Assembly: GCA_030068145.1 (NCBI GenBank)
Contig: JAPJBO010000194.1
Coordinates: 124,001 to 188,000, forward strand
Direction of reading: 5' to 3'
Source of the DNA: Diplonema papillatum
Lineage: Eukaryota > Euglenozoa > Diplonemea > Diplonemida > Diplonemidae
Length of the DNA stretch: 64,000 bases
Shown here: piece by piece, positions 32,751-43,100 of the stretch
How the letters are laid out: every line of letters starts with the position of its first letter
Numbering within the stretch: position 1 is the first letter of the stretch
Notes under the pieces: generated by a model
What the model was told of the DNA's origin: nothing
The model's database searches: none
What the model saw: the letters and a program-made list of their open reading frames with translations, nothing else
Program-made: the position numbers and the translations under genes

Positions 32751-34277
32751 TCTCAAACGGCTACCCGAGTGCACCCTGTGCGAACGCTCACGAGCCATGC
32801 AGAGAGGTCGTGAAAACTCCGCGCAAAATGAAGCGCGGGTCTCCGCGAAGCGGAGGCTCCGAAAAAGGAGACTACCGAGCGTACGTAAACAGGGCGTTCT
32901 CGCGTGCCAGCCACTGGAAAGCAGTTGGCAGAGGAGTGGTTCGCGGAGCTGTCTACCCGCACAGAACCCTGGCGCCCTGGGTGCCCGTTCTTATCGGATC
33001 TGCCGATCATCACCTCGCCGGGTGGACTTCATACGGCCCCACGAGGTTTTAATGGCCCCCATCGAGCGGTGCCACCTCCCCTTGTAGTTGCGGAGATCGT
33101 TCTTGCAGGCTTTGCCCTGAGAGCACTATTGGCATCCGAATGCAAAGCAACCCAGCTGCGGTGTTGTCTCCTTGCACGCTAGAGAATATAGCTTCCCCGC
33201 CTCCAACCCTGTTGTTTAGGAACGTGTACAAGAAGTCCTTTTTTCAACTGTTTGTTGTTCTGTTTTCCTTGCTTCTTTTGCTTGCCCTCGCTGCCAACAG
33301 CTGCCCTTCCTGTCACCAGTGGTTTGTGGATACTTGTGGTTTTCTTCCTTGCCGTGCTCCTTCCACTGTCGTGCTCCTGCAGACACGGACAACGTGGCTG
33401 CCAACAAAGCATCGAGCTTGAGGACGGTGGAAAGAAGCAGATCAGAGTTGTGACAACGTATTAGCTCTGACGACTGTCGTTGCGTTCCACGAGCAACCTC
33501 GTTCCAGGAACGTGACCGAAACTGGACCGTGTACCAGGTGCTCAGCAGTACGCTTCAACGTTATAAGTTACAATGGTGAAATCCATTGCATTGGTTGGAG
33601 CACCGAGATGGTGTCCTTTGGAAGTCGGGGATGGAAGTTGGGGGTGTTGGTATCACCCCTCGGGCGTGAACCAGCAAGCCGGAGTCCAACCTTTCGAGCA
33701 AGACACAATTCTCCGGGGGATGTTGACCGTTTCACCTTGGAGTCTCCGCCCCCATGGCAAGTGCGCTGCGTGGGACGTGATCGTGCAGGGTGGGGTGGAA
33801 GGGTCAGGTGGGATCCGACGGATTAAACTAGGCTCCCTGCTAGTTATCATTTTCATCATTATAGATCGGTTTGATGCTGATTGTCCGTTACCCGGTTTAC
33901 CTGTTTATTTGCGCAAGCCCAACTCCGGAAGTGTTCCCCGTGCGAGATCCGTCCCAGTCGTATCTCAGTCGCCGCTGGCGAAAATCTTAAGAGGCGATTC
34001 CCAGCCAGAATCTAGTCCAGAGGAATGCGTGAGTTACTCAGGGGGCACATCGGATTTAGCGAGCCACGACTAGCGCGCTTCGGCGAACGGCAACGTCAAA
34101 ATCCACGTCAGATCCCGTGTCACCAACGGGGTGTATACAAGTCCAAGTGGACCAGAGGTAGGAGTCCCCACCACTACCTGCCGAGGGGATGGTAAACACA
34201 TCAATATCCGGCTCGAAACTTTATACAGCCTAGCAAACAACCGCAGTTTCGGGAACACAAAAGAGTATTCAGAACGC

Positions 34278-34736
34278 ATGAATCCCGTCATTTTGTTGGC
34301 TTGCGCTGTGCTGTTGCATACGGTAGTGCGTGGCGACGATTATTGCTTTTTAGATAGCACAAACGTACGTGTTCGCGCATCGGATTGCCCGCACGGCTGC
34401 TGCGTCGACGATGAGTGTGGAAGCCGAAGCGAATGCAGGGCGGCGTGGGTCGTCGTGGTAATTGTCGTCTGCAGCGTCATATGCTGCGGCGTGATCGCCG
34501 GCGCGCTGTTGTTCTCGTGGTGCACGAAGCAGGGGCCCTTCAAAGAAACAGCTGTCTTCAGCGAGACGACGTTTCCCGTCCAAACTCAACCCGCCTACCA
34601 CCAGACCCAGCAAGCAGGCTCCACCGGCCCTGAGCCAGTTTATGAAGCAGCTTACGCGCACCCACAGCATCAGCAGCAAAGTAACGCGCCGGACAACTAC
34701 ATTCCAGGGTATCCCGCGCCACCTCCGAGGTCCTGA
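34278..34736 (+). CDS. Small single-pass membrane protein, Cys-rich ectodomain (paralog 1)
   Basis: A 152-residue product. It begins with a signal peptide (MNPVILLACAVLLHTVVRG). A short ectodomain with about seven Cys follows, including DCPHGCCVDDECGSRSEC. Next come a 23-residue membrane helix (VVVVIVVCSVICCGVIAGALLF), WCTK, and a Pro/Gln/Tyr-rich cytosolic tail (NYIPGYPAPPPRS). The layout resembles Shisa/CYYR1/WBP1-type adaptors, whose PY-like tails bind WW or SH3 proteins, but I do not claim homology. The paralog at 46482 shares the CPH.CC core, the DC or EC before the helix and the WCTK(Q/S)GPFK stop-transfer. The frame is open further upstream, but the signal peptide sets the start at 34278. 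Role unknown; probably surface or endomembrane. Confidence 0.75.
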   Translation: MNPVILLACAVLLHTVVRGDDYCFLDSTNVRVRASDCPHGCCVDDECGSRSECRAAWVVVVIVVCSVICCGVIAGALLFSWCTKQGPFKETAVFSETTFPVQTQPAYHQTQQAGSTGPEPVYEAAYAHPQHQQQSNAPDNYIPGYPAPPPRS

Positions 34737-36732
34737 AGATTTGTCCAACAAAGAGCTACTGAGAGGAGCACAGATAGAGAGGCTCGTCTCTCGCCTCCTG
34801 CGAGATTTCCTGTTCCAGGAGCCTTTGGTGGCCCAAGCCGACGTTCTAGGCACCCGTACGTGCACCGGTTCAAGGCGTGGGGTGCTCTGTTCACTCGCCG
34901 TGGCTCAGGCACATCGCGTTTGCATGTTGTCGCTTTGCTTCCGGTTTACTTCCTCGTCTACTTGCCTATTCAATTCCCCGTTCGGAGGAGCCATCCCTTG
35001 TGGCCCAAGCAGCTTGCACCACGTTCCGGGCACCCGCAGGTGCACCTGTTCAGGCATGGACTGCCCTGCTACTCCCGTGGCTCGGAGCACCCTCACTGTC
35101 TCCGGGCTCACTTCCTCGTCTACTTGCCTAATTAGCATTCTACAGACTAAATGTTGCCTCTCCACGCGCGAATGTCCAGAAATTGCACCTTGTTGCCCGT
35201 AAGGGTTTTTTGTCGCCGCTGCCCCTGTGACTGAAAGCTTGCCCGCAAGGGCACTCCGCGCGAGGCAGTTCCTCTCTGCTCCGGGTTCGGTTTTTCTTTT
35301 TTGCCTGTGTATTGTGCGGTTAAGGCAAACGGGAAGCAGCTGCCGTGGGCCTGCCCTGGTGGATACCCATACCTCCCACCCGTGGGAGCAAAGCTTCTGT
35401 GTTTGGCGATAGCGCAGCCATAACGACAAGGGCAGCAGGGAGGGAAATGCAATTTAGTTGCGCTGCACAAGAAAAAGAGGGGGTCCAGTGACGGAGCGTG
35501 GAACAAAACAGGGAAATAATTCTAAACTCACGAGTGACTTATCGACCCTTATGTGGCAGACTCACGTCGACCACAGTGTTCCTACTACGTCGTGACAAGT
35601 CCCCCTCTCAGATTGTGCCAAGTTTTGCGTAGTAAATAACGCTTGAGCTGCAGTTAATAATCCCTGTTAATTGCAGATCACAGAAACGGTGCACCGTCCC
35701 CAGTTGTCAAAACAGTTCGATACACAGGACCCTTGCCCACCTCTCCTGTTTCTAGTCAGCAACGCTCAGTTCCCACCCCCGTATCTGGCAGCCAGTGTGC
35801 TCTCGCGCATTGGTTTTCCAGCCGCTTGCTCCTAAAGTTGCTTTCTTCGCCGTCAACGTATCTGCGTCGAATATGACTACAGACTCCACTGTTTGCTCTC
35901 ACTCCTGCAGATCCTCGTATACAAAGCGATAGGGCATCGCCCAATTTGCCCATCATCCCCCTGCAGGATTTTGTTTTTTTACAAAAGCGCCAGCTTGGGA
36001 GGAAAGGCTCGACGAAGCTGCCAGACAAAGAACCGAAGTGACCCCAAGTGCTGTAGTTACCGAACCACGTGTTGACGGACGTGGGTGGGATAGCTCAGGA
36101 AATTGTGATAAGCGCGTTGTAGAGGGTGGGATAGCTCGGGAACATCGCAAAAAGCTCGTTGTAGAGGGTAGGATAGCTCGGAAAATCGTAAAAAGCGCGT
36201 TGTAGAGGGTGAGATAGCTCAGGAATCGCAAAACGCGCCATCTAGAGGGTCCACCACTGATACCGTGGAATCTGCCTTCGGCGTCGCTAGCATTTTTGGA
36301 AAACACCTCTCCCCATTGCGTCCCCCACAGTTTTCCTGTGCAACCAAAATTTTGGCCAGGGTGTGGAGTTAAGCAGAGAAGAAGTGCAGTACTGCCGCCG
36401 AGAGGTGCGAAAAAGAAAGTCATTTCTTTCACAACTCAACTGTCTCAAATTAGTGCGCTCGGGTCCTTGTATCTGAGCCTCCGAGGAATTAGCCAAAGCG
36501 TGTGAAATAGCTCCGCCAACTCAACGTTCGAAGAAGGATGTCCTGGTCGAGTTGCTTAGTCCGCACTTTGAGAGCTCGAAGAAGAAGCGTGCCCGTGCTG
36601 CCTCGCAGGGCCCGTCCTTCCCCTCACGGAGGAAGCGAACTACGCCGGGAAAGCCCCCTTTGAAAACGTGTGCCCTGTTCTGTCCCTTGGCCGAAAAACA
36701 AGAAACGAAGTACGCAAGCACTACGCAAGTGG
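34737..36732. other. Spacer without a supportable gene
   Basis: An imperfect tandem pair of about 165 bp lies at 34815-35140 (shared CTTCCTCGTCTACTTGCCT). Bases 36009-36080 resemble 63585-63655 (CCGAACCACGTGTTGA). A four-unit array of about 46 bp, based on GGGTGGGATAGCTC and GCGTTGTAGAG, lies at 36076-36250. No coding region is convincing. Confidence 0.6.
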
Positions 36733-36792
36733 GATGGACCTTTCTTCGGAGGGGCTCACGCACTCAAAGATCGACTGATACGCAAGCACTAC
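36733..36792 (+). repeat. Left 60-bp direct repeat flanking the LINE
   Basis: It begins GATGGACCTTTCTTCGGAGG and ends CGCAAGCACTAC. The sequence at 44993-45052 matches it with one mismatch. This is the R6 unit core, so it is either a long target-site duplication or insertion between neighbouring R6 units. Confidence 0.8.
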
Positions 36793-36815
36793 ACATTATC
36801 AACAAAATAAACAAA

Positions 36816-38209
36816 ATGAAGAGTGTTCTCCGGTCGAGACGCCCCGCCTCGAAGTGGCGGATCCTGGGCACCACTCCGGTGGTGGCTGAGAGGGCGTCAG
36901 CCTGGTATCCGGGTGCGGGAGGGGACGGGTCGGCCGTGGTTCGATACGGCGCGGCGAAGAACGAAGACGGCAAGATTGGCATCGCCGTCATCGCCGAAGG
37001 AAAGAAGGACCACGAGTCGTGGACCTTTGAAGAAGCTGTCGACTGCCTCGACATGGAAGAGGCGGAGCTGGAAGCGGCCTGCGTGGCGCTGGAGAGGGTG
37101 ACACCGGGAGGCGCGGTGAAGCTGGTGGGCGGGATGGACAGAGTTAGACTCTGGATCTTGCGGCAGGTGGCGTGCCCGCACAGGCTGCTGAGAAGGACGA
37201 GGCGCGCGCAGCAGCTGCTCGGGGAAGCCAGGCGCAAGACGCGCGTGGAGATGCCCCGGACAGAGGGCGATGTGGATGGGAAGGTGCGGGAAAGAGCGGT
37301 GGAGGCAGCGTGCAAGGGCGGGCAACGCGAGACGCGGAAGAGGAATCTGGAGGAAAGACTCGACATGTTCGGTTGGAGGAGCGGGATGCGGGGGCGCAGG
37401 GCGACTGTCAGTTTCGTGCGGTATCGTACGCGATACACACGGCGGCTCACCACGCCCAGCTGAGGAGGCTGGCGGTGGAGTCTTTGGCCGCCAGAGACAT
37501 CACCGGCCGGGTCGAAGGCTGCGCCAAGCAGTACCTGGCGAGGATGGCGCGCCTTGGAACGTGGGGCGACCACCTCACGCTGCAGGCGCTGGCGTGGGAA
37601 GTCGGACGACGGGTGGTGGTGTTCGAGCTGGCGCCCGACGACACCATGCGCGCGACAGTGCTGTGGCCAGGAGAGACGGGGAAGGCAGGCGACCTGGTGC
37701 TGGACGAGCTGGACGTCAAGCTCAGCTACACTGGGTCGCACTACAGGGCTGTGCGTTGGAGGGAGGAGGTGAAGATGACGCCGGTACGCGCGACGCAGGT
37801 GAAACCCCAGCTGAACGTGGGACTACCCCTGCGGACCAACAACAGCGGGCCGGAAAGGCCGACGCGGCGTCTGCCACTAGGCAACCTGCGCGGGATGGAG
37901 TGGAAGGTGGAGACGGGGGAAGCGGAGCGCTACAACCGGAGCGCAGCAGGAGTGGTGGTATGGCGCGGCGATGCGCTGGGCGCAACCGCCTTCGCCCGAA
38001 AGAACACACAGGCGGCAGTGGTCACCACGTTCCCGGTTCCCGTGCGACACACGGAGGAACGGAGCGTCACCTGGAGGGGCGAGGGGACGGCGAGGGCGCT
38101 GACAGTGTGGGTGTCATCACAGGCGCCTCTGGAGACGTTTTATGACGCAAAGGAGCCGAAAAGGGGTTGTCGGGTGAGAGCGTTCAAGTCGTGGTGCAAG
38201 CGAGGCTGA
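36816..38209 (+). pseudogene. LINE first ORF with OTU-family cysteine protease
   Basis: The N-terminal part (36816 to about 37385, MKSVLRSRRPASKWRIL...) is helical and basic. After a frame change the OTU domain reads AQGDCQFRAVSYAIHTAAHH, holding the GDC nucleophile. Then come GTWGDHLTLQALAWEVGRR and finally SHYRAVRW, holding the catalytic His. OTU enzymes cleave ubiquitin or ubiquitin-like linkages. In LINEs they are thought to protect element proteins or process them, but this role is unproven. Cys and His are both in place. Downstream (to 38209) is a Thr/Arg-rich part of unknown role. One frameshift separates the two halves, so this copy would not make the full protein without frameshifting. 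Confidence 0.8.
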
Positions 38210-38445
38210 AGGAGGGGGAGACGCGAGAAGGGGCCTACGTCCGGCTGTCGAAGCACTGCAAAGGGTGCTAACCAGGTTCAGGCTGGTTGACTCGACAGCA
38301 GAGGGCATCTGCTTCGTCTCGCCGGCGGAAGCGGATAAGGTGTTGAAGAGCTCGGGGGAGAGTGAGGTCTTCGTGAGGGCCTTGCACGAAGACAAGGAGA
38401 GGAGCCGGCTGGGGATGGTTTGGTTGGATTCAGAGGAGGAGGCAT

Positions 38446-39645
38446 GTGCTGAAAACCGGGGGGATTACGACGATGGGCCTTGGAAAGGGAGCGGACGGGA
38501 AGGTGGCAGTGCGTGTGGAGAGGGGGAAGATGGACGAGGCTTGCAGGGCGTTGGGGAGGACGAGGAGGTTTACGGTCGAGGGGCCCCCTCTGGATATGAC
38601 TGCGGATGAGGTCGTGAGGTCGTTGGGGGAGCAGGGCTGGCAGGCGGAGGCAAAGGAGGCGAGGGAAAGCAGGAGAGGAAAAGCGGTGTTGCTGGTCGAG
38701 GCACTGACAGCGCCGCCAATAATGGACCTCGAAGTGGAGGGGGAGCTTTGGCTCGTGAGCCAGTCGATGTCAGCCGGGGTAGCGCGGGGGACGGTCTGGG
38801 ACGGGTCTCGGTCTTTCATGAAGGGATGGGAGACGGGGCGGAAGGAGGTCCAACCTACCACGGGACAGGGCAGGGTGTTACGGAAAGAGGAGTTTCCAGT
38901 GTTGGGGCGTGCGGCGCAGCCTGCAAAAAACGAGGGCGCAAAAAACGGCAGAGGAGGGGGCTGGGGAAACGTCCGGCCTGGGGCGGCCGGGGGGGCAGAA
39001 GGGGGCGGAGAGGACACGAAGAATGGGGCGGAGGTGGTAAGACAGAGAGAGCAAATAGAAGAGATGCGGAAGGAAATGCTGCACCTGAGGAAGGAAAACG
39101 AGGAGCTCAAAAACAGCCTGGCAGAGATGAAGGAGATGAGGAAGGAGCTCGACGGAGAACGAGGAGATTCGGGAGACCGTGCGAGAGTGCAAGGAGCACA
39201 TGAAGCAGGCCCGACCAGCGCAGCAGAAAGGTGGCAAGGACGCGGAGATGGGCAGCCAAGCCTCCTCGGAGGAGGAGGAAGGAGCGAAGAGGAAGAAGCA
39301 GAAGGGCGGCAACGCAAAGGGGAAGCAGAAGTAGGCGCCCCAGAGACGGCTGGCGCGCTAGTCAGTAAGATCGCAGTCGAAGGCGCAGCGGGTATGGAGC
39401 GGCTGGGGGAGCCCGTGCTTGTGGCCTACTGGGTGGCGGCTTTTGTCGGCGACGTGTTTGCTGGCGACGTGGTTTACTGTGGAAGCCGGATTAAAACGGT
39501 GCAACACGCGTTCTACGGCGGCCTGCACCGCCCTGTTGGCGACGTGTTTTACTTGGGAAGCAGGTCAGCGGGGGCGACACTCGTTTTACGGCGGCCTGCA
39601 TCGCCCCCCTGTTGGCAACGGGTTCTACTTGGGAAGCCGGTTTAA
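38446..39645 (+). CDS. LINE ORF1 (gag-like, coiled coil)
   Basis: The N-terminal 120 residues (DEACRALGRTRRFTVEGPPL; LLVEALTAPPIMDLEVEGEL) have the alternating pattern of an RRM-like LINE ORF1 fold. A Gly/Lys-rich hinge follows, then a heptad coiled coil (EQIEEMRKEMLHLRKENEEL) and a Glu/Lys-rich tail. ORF1 proteins coat LINE RNA and trimerise through such coils. The frame then enters the minisatellite and stops at 39645. Upstream bases 38265-38609 encode part of the same region in another frame, so the true N terminus is uncertain. Confidence 0.65.
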   Translation: MLKTGGITTMGLGKGADGKVAVRVERGKMDEACRALGRTRRFTVEGPPLDMTADEVVRSLGEQGWQAEAKEARESRRGKAVLLVEALTAPPIMDLEVEGELWLVSQSMSAGVARGTVWDGSRSFMKGWETGRKEVQPTTGQGRVLRKEEFPVLGRAAQPAKNEGAKNGRGGGWGNVRPGAAGGAEGGGEDTKNGAEVVRQREQIEEMRKEMLHLRKENEELKNSLAEMKEMRKELDGERGDSGDRARVQGAHEAGPTSAAERWQGRGDGQPSLLGGGGRSEEEEAEGRQRKGEAEVGAPETAGALVSKIAVEGAAGMERLGEPVLVAYWVAAFVGDVFAGDVVYCGSRIKTVQHAFYGGLHRPVGDVFYLGSRSAGATLVLRRPASPPCWQRVLLGKPV

Positions 39646-40110
39646 GGGGGTGTGGCACGCATTCTGCGGCGGCCTGCGTGTTCTACTTGAGAAGCAGGTC
39701 GGCAGGGGGGCGGCACTCATGCTACGGCGGCCTGCACCGCCCCACCGCTGGCGACGTGTTTTACTGTGGAAGTCGGATTAAACGGTGCAACACGCGTTCT
39801 ACGGCGGCCTGCACCGCCCGGTTGGCGACGTGTTTTACTTGGGAAGCAGGACAGCAGGGGGGCGACACTCGTTTTACGGCGGCCTGCATCGCCCCCCTGT
39901 TGGCGACGTGTTCTACTTGGGAAGCCGGTTTGAAGGGGTGCGGCACGCATTCTGCGGCGGCCTGCAACGCCCTGTGGGCGGCGTGTTTTACTTGGGAAGC
40001 AGGTCAGCAGGGGGGCGACACTCATGCTACGGCGGCCTGCATCGCCCCCCTGTGGACGACGTGTCCCACTTTGGAAGCAGGTTTGAGGGGAAGCGGCACC
40101 CATTCTTCGG
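39470..40110 (+). repeat. Minisatellite of about 78 bp inside the LINE (26-residue repeat)
   Basis: About seven to eight units. In the ORF2 frame each encodes a version of FYGGLHRPPVGDVFYLGSR plus about seven variable residues. The unit length is a multiple of three, so the frame is mostly kept. It lies between ORF1 and the endonuclease, where some LINEs have a linker. Confidence 0.85.
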
Positions 40111-43100
40111 CGGCCTCCCTGTCGACGGCAGCCACGTCAGACACGGCACGACTCTCGCAGCCGACAACGATGACCCCAATCCCGAAGAGGGGTTACACAA
40201 GGACGTCGGAAGGGGATCTCTGCTGACGTGCGGGGATGTGCACGAGAATCCGGGACCGGCGGTGACAGGGCTGATCGCCGCCTCCGCCAATGTCACGTCC
40301 TTGCTCGCGCACCCAGAAGTCCACACAATGGAAGCCTGGGGAAGGAAGGTGGATTTGCTGGCTTTGCAAGAGGTGAGGGTGTGCGAGAGGGACAGGGCCC
40401 AGGCGGAGGGGGAAGCCCGAAGTAGAGGGAAGAGGCTGGTTTGGGGACGCATGCAGGGCCAGACTCGGATAAAGACGGCTTTGCGGACGGAGTACGGGGG
40501 AGTAGCGTTCTCCGCGGCGACCGAACTGCCCGCGCGCGCGGTTCCGCCGGGGGAACTGACGAAGCGACATTGGGAGAAAGGTAGATTTGCGCACGCACAG
40601 GTGGCGTACGGGGACGGGAGGAGGAGCCTCTCCATGATGTCGATCTACGGGGTCGTGTCAGATGAGGACGCAACGGAGGAGATCCTGGCGGATACCCTCA
40701 GCTACGCGGCCACCCTAGGAGACGTGCCAATTCTCATCGCGGGGGACTTCAACGTCGAGCCCGAGGAAAGCCCGATTTTGAACGCAGCCGTCCAATCCGG
40801 GAAGTGGGTCGATGTCGGCAGTACGTGGGCCAAGCAGTACGCCCAACAACCTGCGGCCACGTGCATGGCGTCGAAGAAAGGAAGGCGTATAGACGCGATA
40901 TTCGCGAACTCGGTGGCGGCAGTGGCGATATCGGGGGTGAACGTACTGACAGCCGAGTCGATACCGACTCACAGGCCAGTCGTGGTGAGGTTGGATCTCG
41001 AGCGGTTGGAGCAGCGCTACCCGCAACTGAAGCTACCGAGGACCTTCCCTGTCGCAGATTGGAGCGCGATGGACCCCGAGGAAGAATTCGGCATGGCGGA
41101 GAAATGGGCCAAGGAAGCTGCACACCGGTATCGAGCCGCGCAGGGGGTCGACGCGAAATGGAAGACGGTGTGCGATGCTGCAGAACAGTACCTGCTGGAG
41201 AGGAGTGGAGGGCTACTGGAGAAGCCGCGCCAATACGTCGGGAGAGGGCAGCAGGCGGGAGAGTGCGTGCGCAGCCCTGCGGCGAGGCAAGTTGACGGAG
41301 AGGCGGATGCGGATGACCGGGACACGAGGGCGAGACTCGGCTCCTGCAGAAGACTCGAGGAGCTGGTGCGGCTGGGAGAGAAGCGGGACACCTGCGGCCA
41401 GCCGAGCACGGAGGAGATGAGAGTGTGGAGAAAAGCCCGCAGGGCGGGCGTCAAGCACGTCGATTCGCGCCTGTGGGAGGAGGCGAACCCGCCTGCATTG
41501 CCTGAGCTGCAGGCGCTCTGCGGCATGTTGAAGAAGGAGCACGAAAGGACGCGGGCGGCGAGGAGAACAAAAAGGCTGGAAACGTGGAGGGGGGAGATGC
41601 GTCGGGCGATCGACGACAACCCCAAGCGTGTCTACGACTGGTGCAAGCAGCCGGAGAGGCACAGCACCCTGTTCGTCGAGAGGGGAGATGGGTCGGTGAC
41701 CGCCGATCTCCATGAGATGGATGAGATCCTGCGAGGCGAGAAGGCGTGGGGAGGCGTGTTCCAGATGTACAAGGAGGTACGGGAGCCGAAGTGGGAGGAC
41801 TTCGTGCGAAGGTATGGCAAGTACGTGAAGAGGGGAGCTTGCGAGGACCGCCCGTTGACCGGAGAAGACCTGAGCGCGACGCTGAAGAAGATGAAGGCGC
41901 GGAAAGCCGGGGGGATGGACGGCTGGCGAGTGTGCGAGTTGAAGACGCTGCCGGTGCCTCTCCTCGACGTGATTGCGCTGGCGCTGAACGACGTGGAGGG
42001 GGCCGGCAGCTGGCCCGAGGTGGTGGCGCAGGCGCTGGTGGTGTTGATCCCGAAGGGGGAGGGTCCGCAGCCTCTCGAGCAACGCCCGATCACGATAACG
42101 AGCGTTATGTACCGCCTCTGGGCGGCGACGCGCCTCCGTTTCGTAAGGGAATGGCAAGAATCATGGGCGCACCCCGATCAACGCGGTTTCAGGAAGAAGG
42201 GAAGGACGCAGGAGGTGTACTGGCTCTTGGCGGCGAAGATGGAAGCGGCTCTGCTGAACGACGAGGATCTTTTCGCCGTGGCGTTCGACTACAGCAAGTG
42301 TTTTGACCGCATACCGCAAGAGATCATGTTGAAGCTTGTGGAAGACATGGGACTGCCGCCATCAGTGTTGAATGCAGTGCGGGGCATGTACCGCCAGCTG
42401 AGGCGACGGTTCAAGCTTCCGGCGGGGCTGGGGAAGGAGTTCAAGGCGACGAACGGGATTCTGCAGGGCTGTCCGCTGAGCGTAATCTTCCTGAACGCGC
42501 TCGTGTCGGTCTGGATGTATCTTGTTGAAGAGGAGGTCCCGGGGGCCGAACCGCAAGCATTTGCGGATGACACCGAGGTCGTGACGAGGACGAAGCCGGA
42601 TATGACGCGGGCAGTGGCTCTGACGGAGGAGTTTTGCGGCGACACGGGTCAGCGACCCAACGCCCGAAAGAGCAAATGGACGGAAATGAGGGCTAAGCGT
42701 CCACCGGACGAGGAGGAGGGCGGTAGGAAGAGAAAGCGGAAGAGCGAAGCCGAGGCCAACCCTCGGATAGCCGGCCAGGAGGTCGAGAAGGTGGCGTGGT
42801 TGAAGTGCTTGGGGGCAGGTTTGGGTACCGACGGAGGCGCCCAGAAGGTCTTGTCGAGCAGGTTGGACGAGGCGTCCAAAATCGCGAAGAGGGCGGGCAA
42901 GTTGCCCCTGCCGCAGGAGAAGAAGGAGAGGATCTACGCTTCGGTCGTGATCCCGAAGGCAATTTACGGGGTAGAGGTACAGGGGCCGGAGAAGAAGTGG
43001 CTCGCACAGTTGACAGCTGCAATTGAAAGGGGACTTGCAGGTAGGGATAGGCGGGGACGTTGCGCCGCGATTAGCCTCTCGCTCGTGAGGAAGGGTCACT

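Noticed and set aside
37172-38145. Additional plus-strand frames across the OTU region of the LINE
   Set aside because: Only one frame carries the OTU motifs; the others are shadows.
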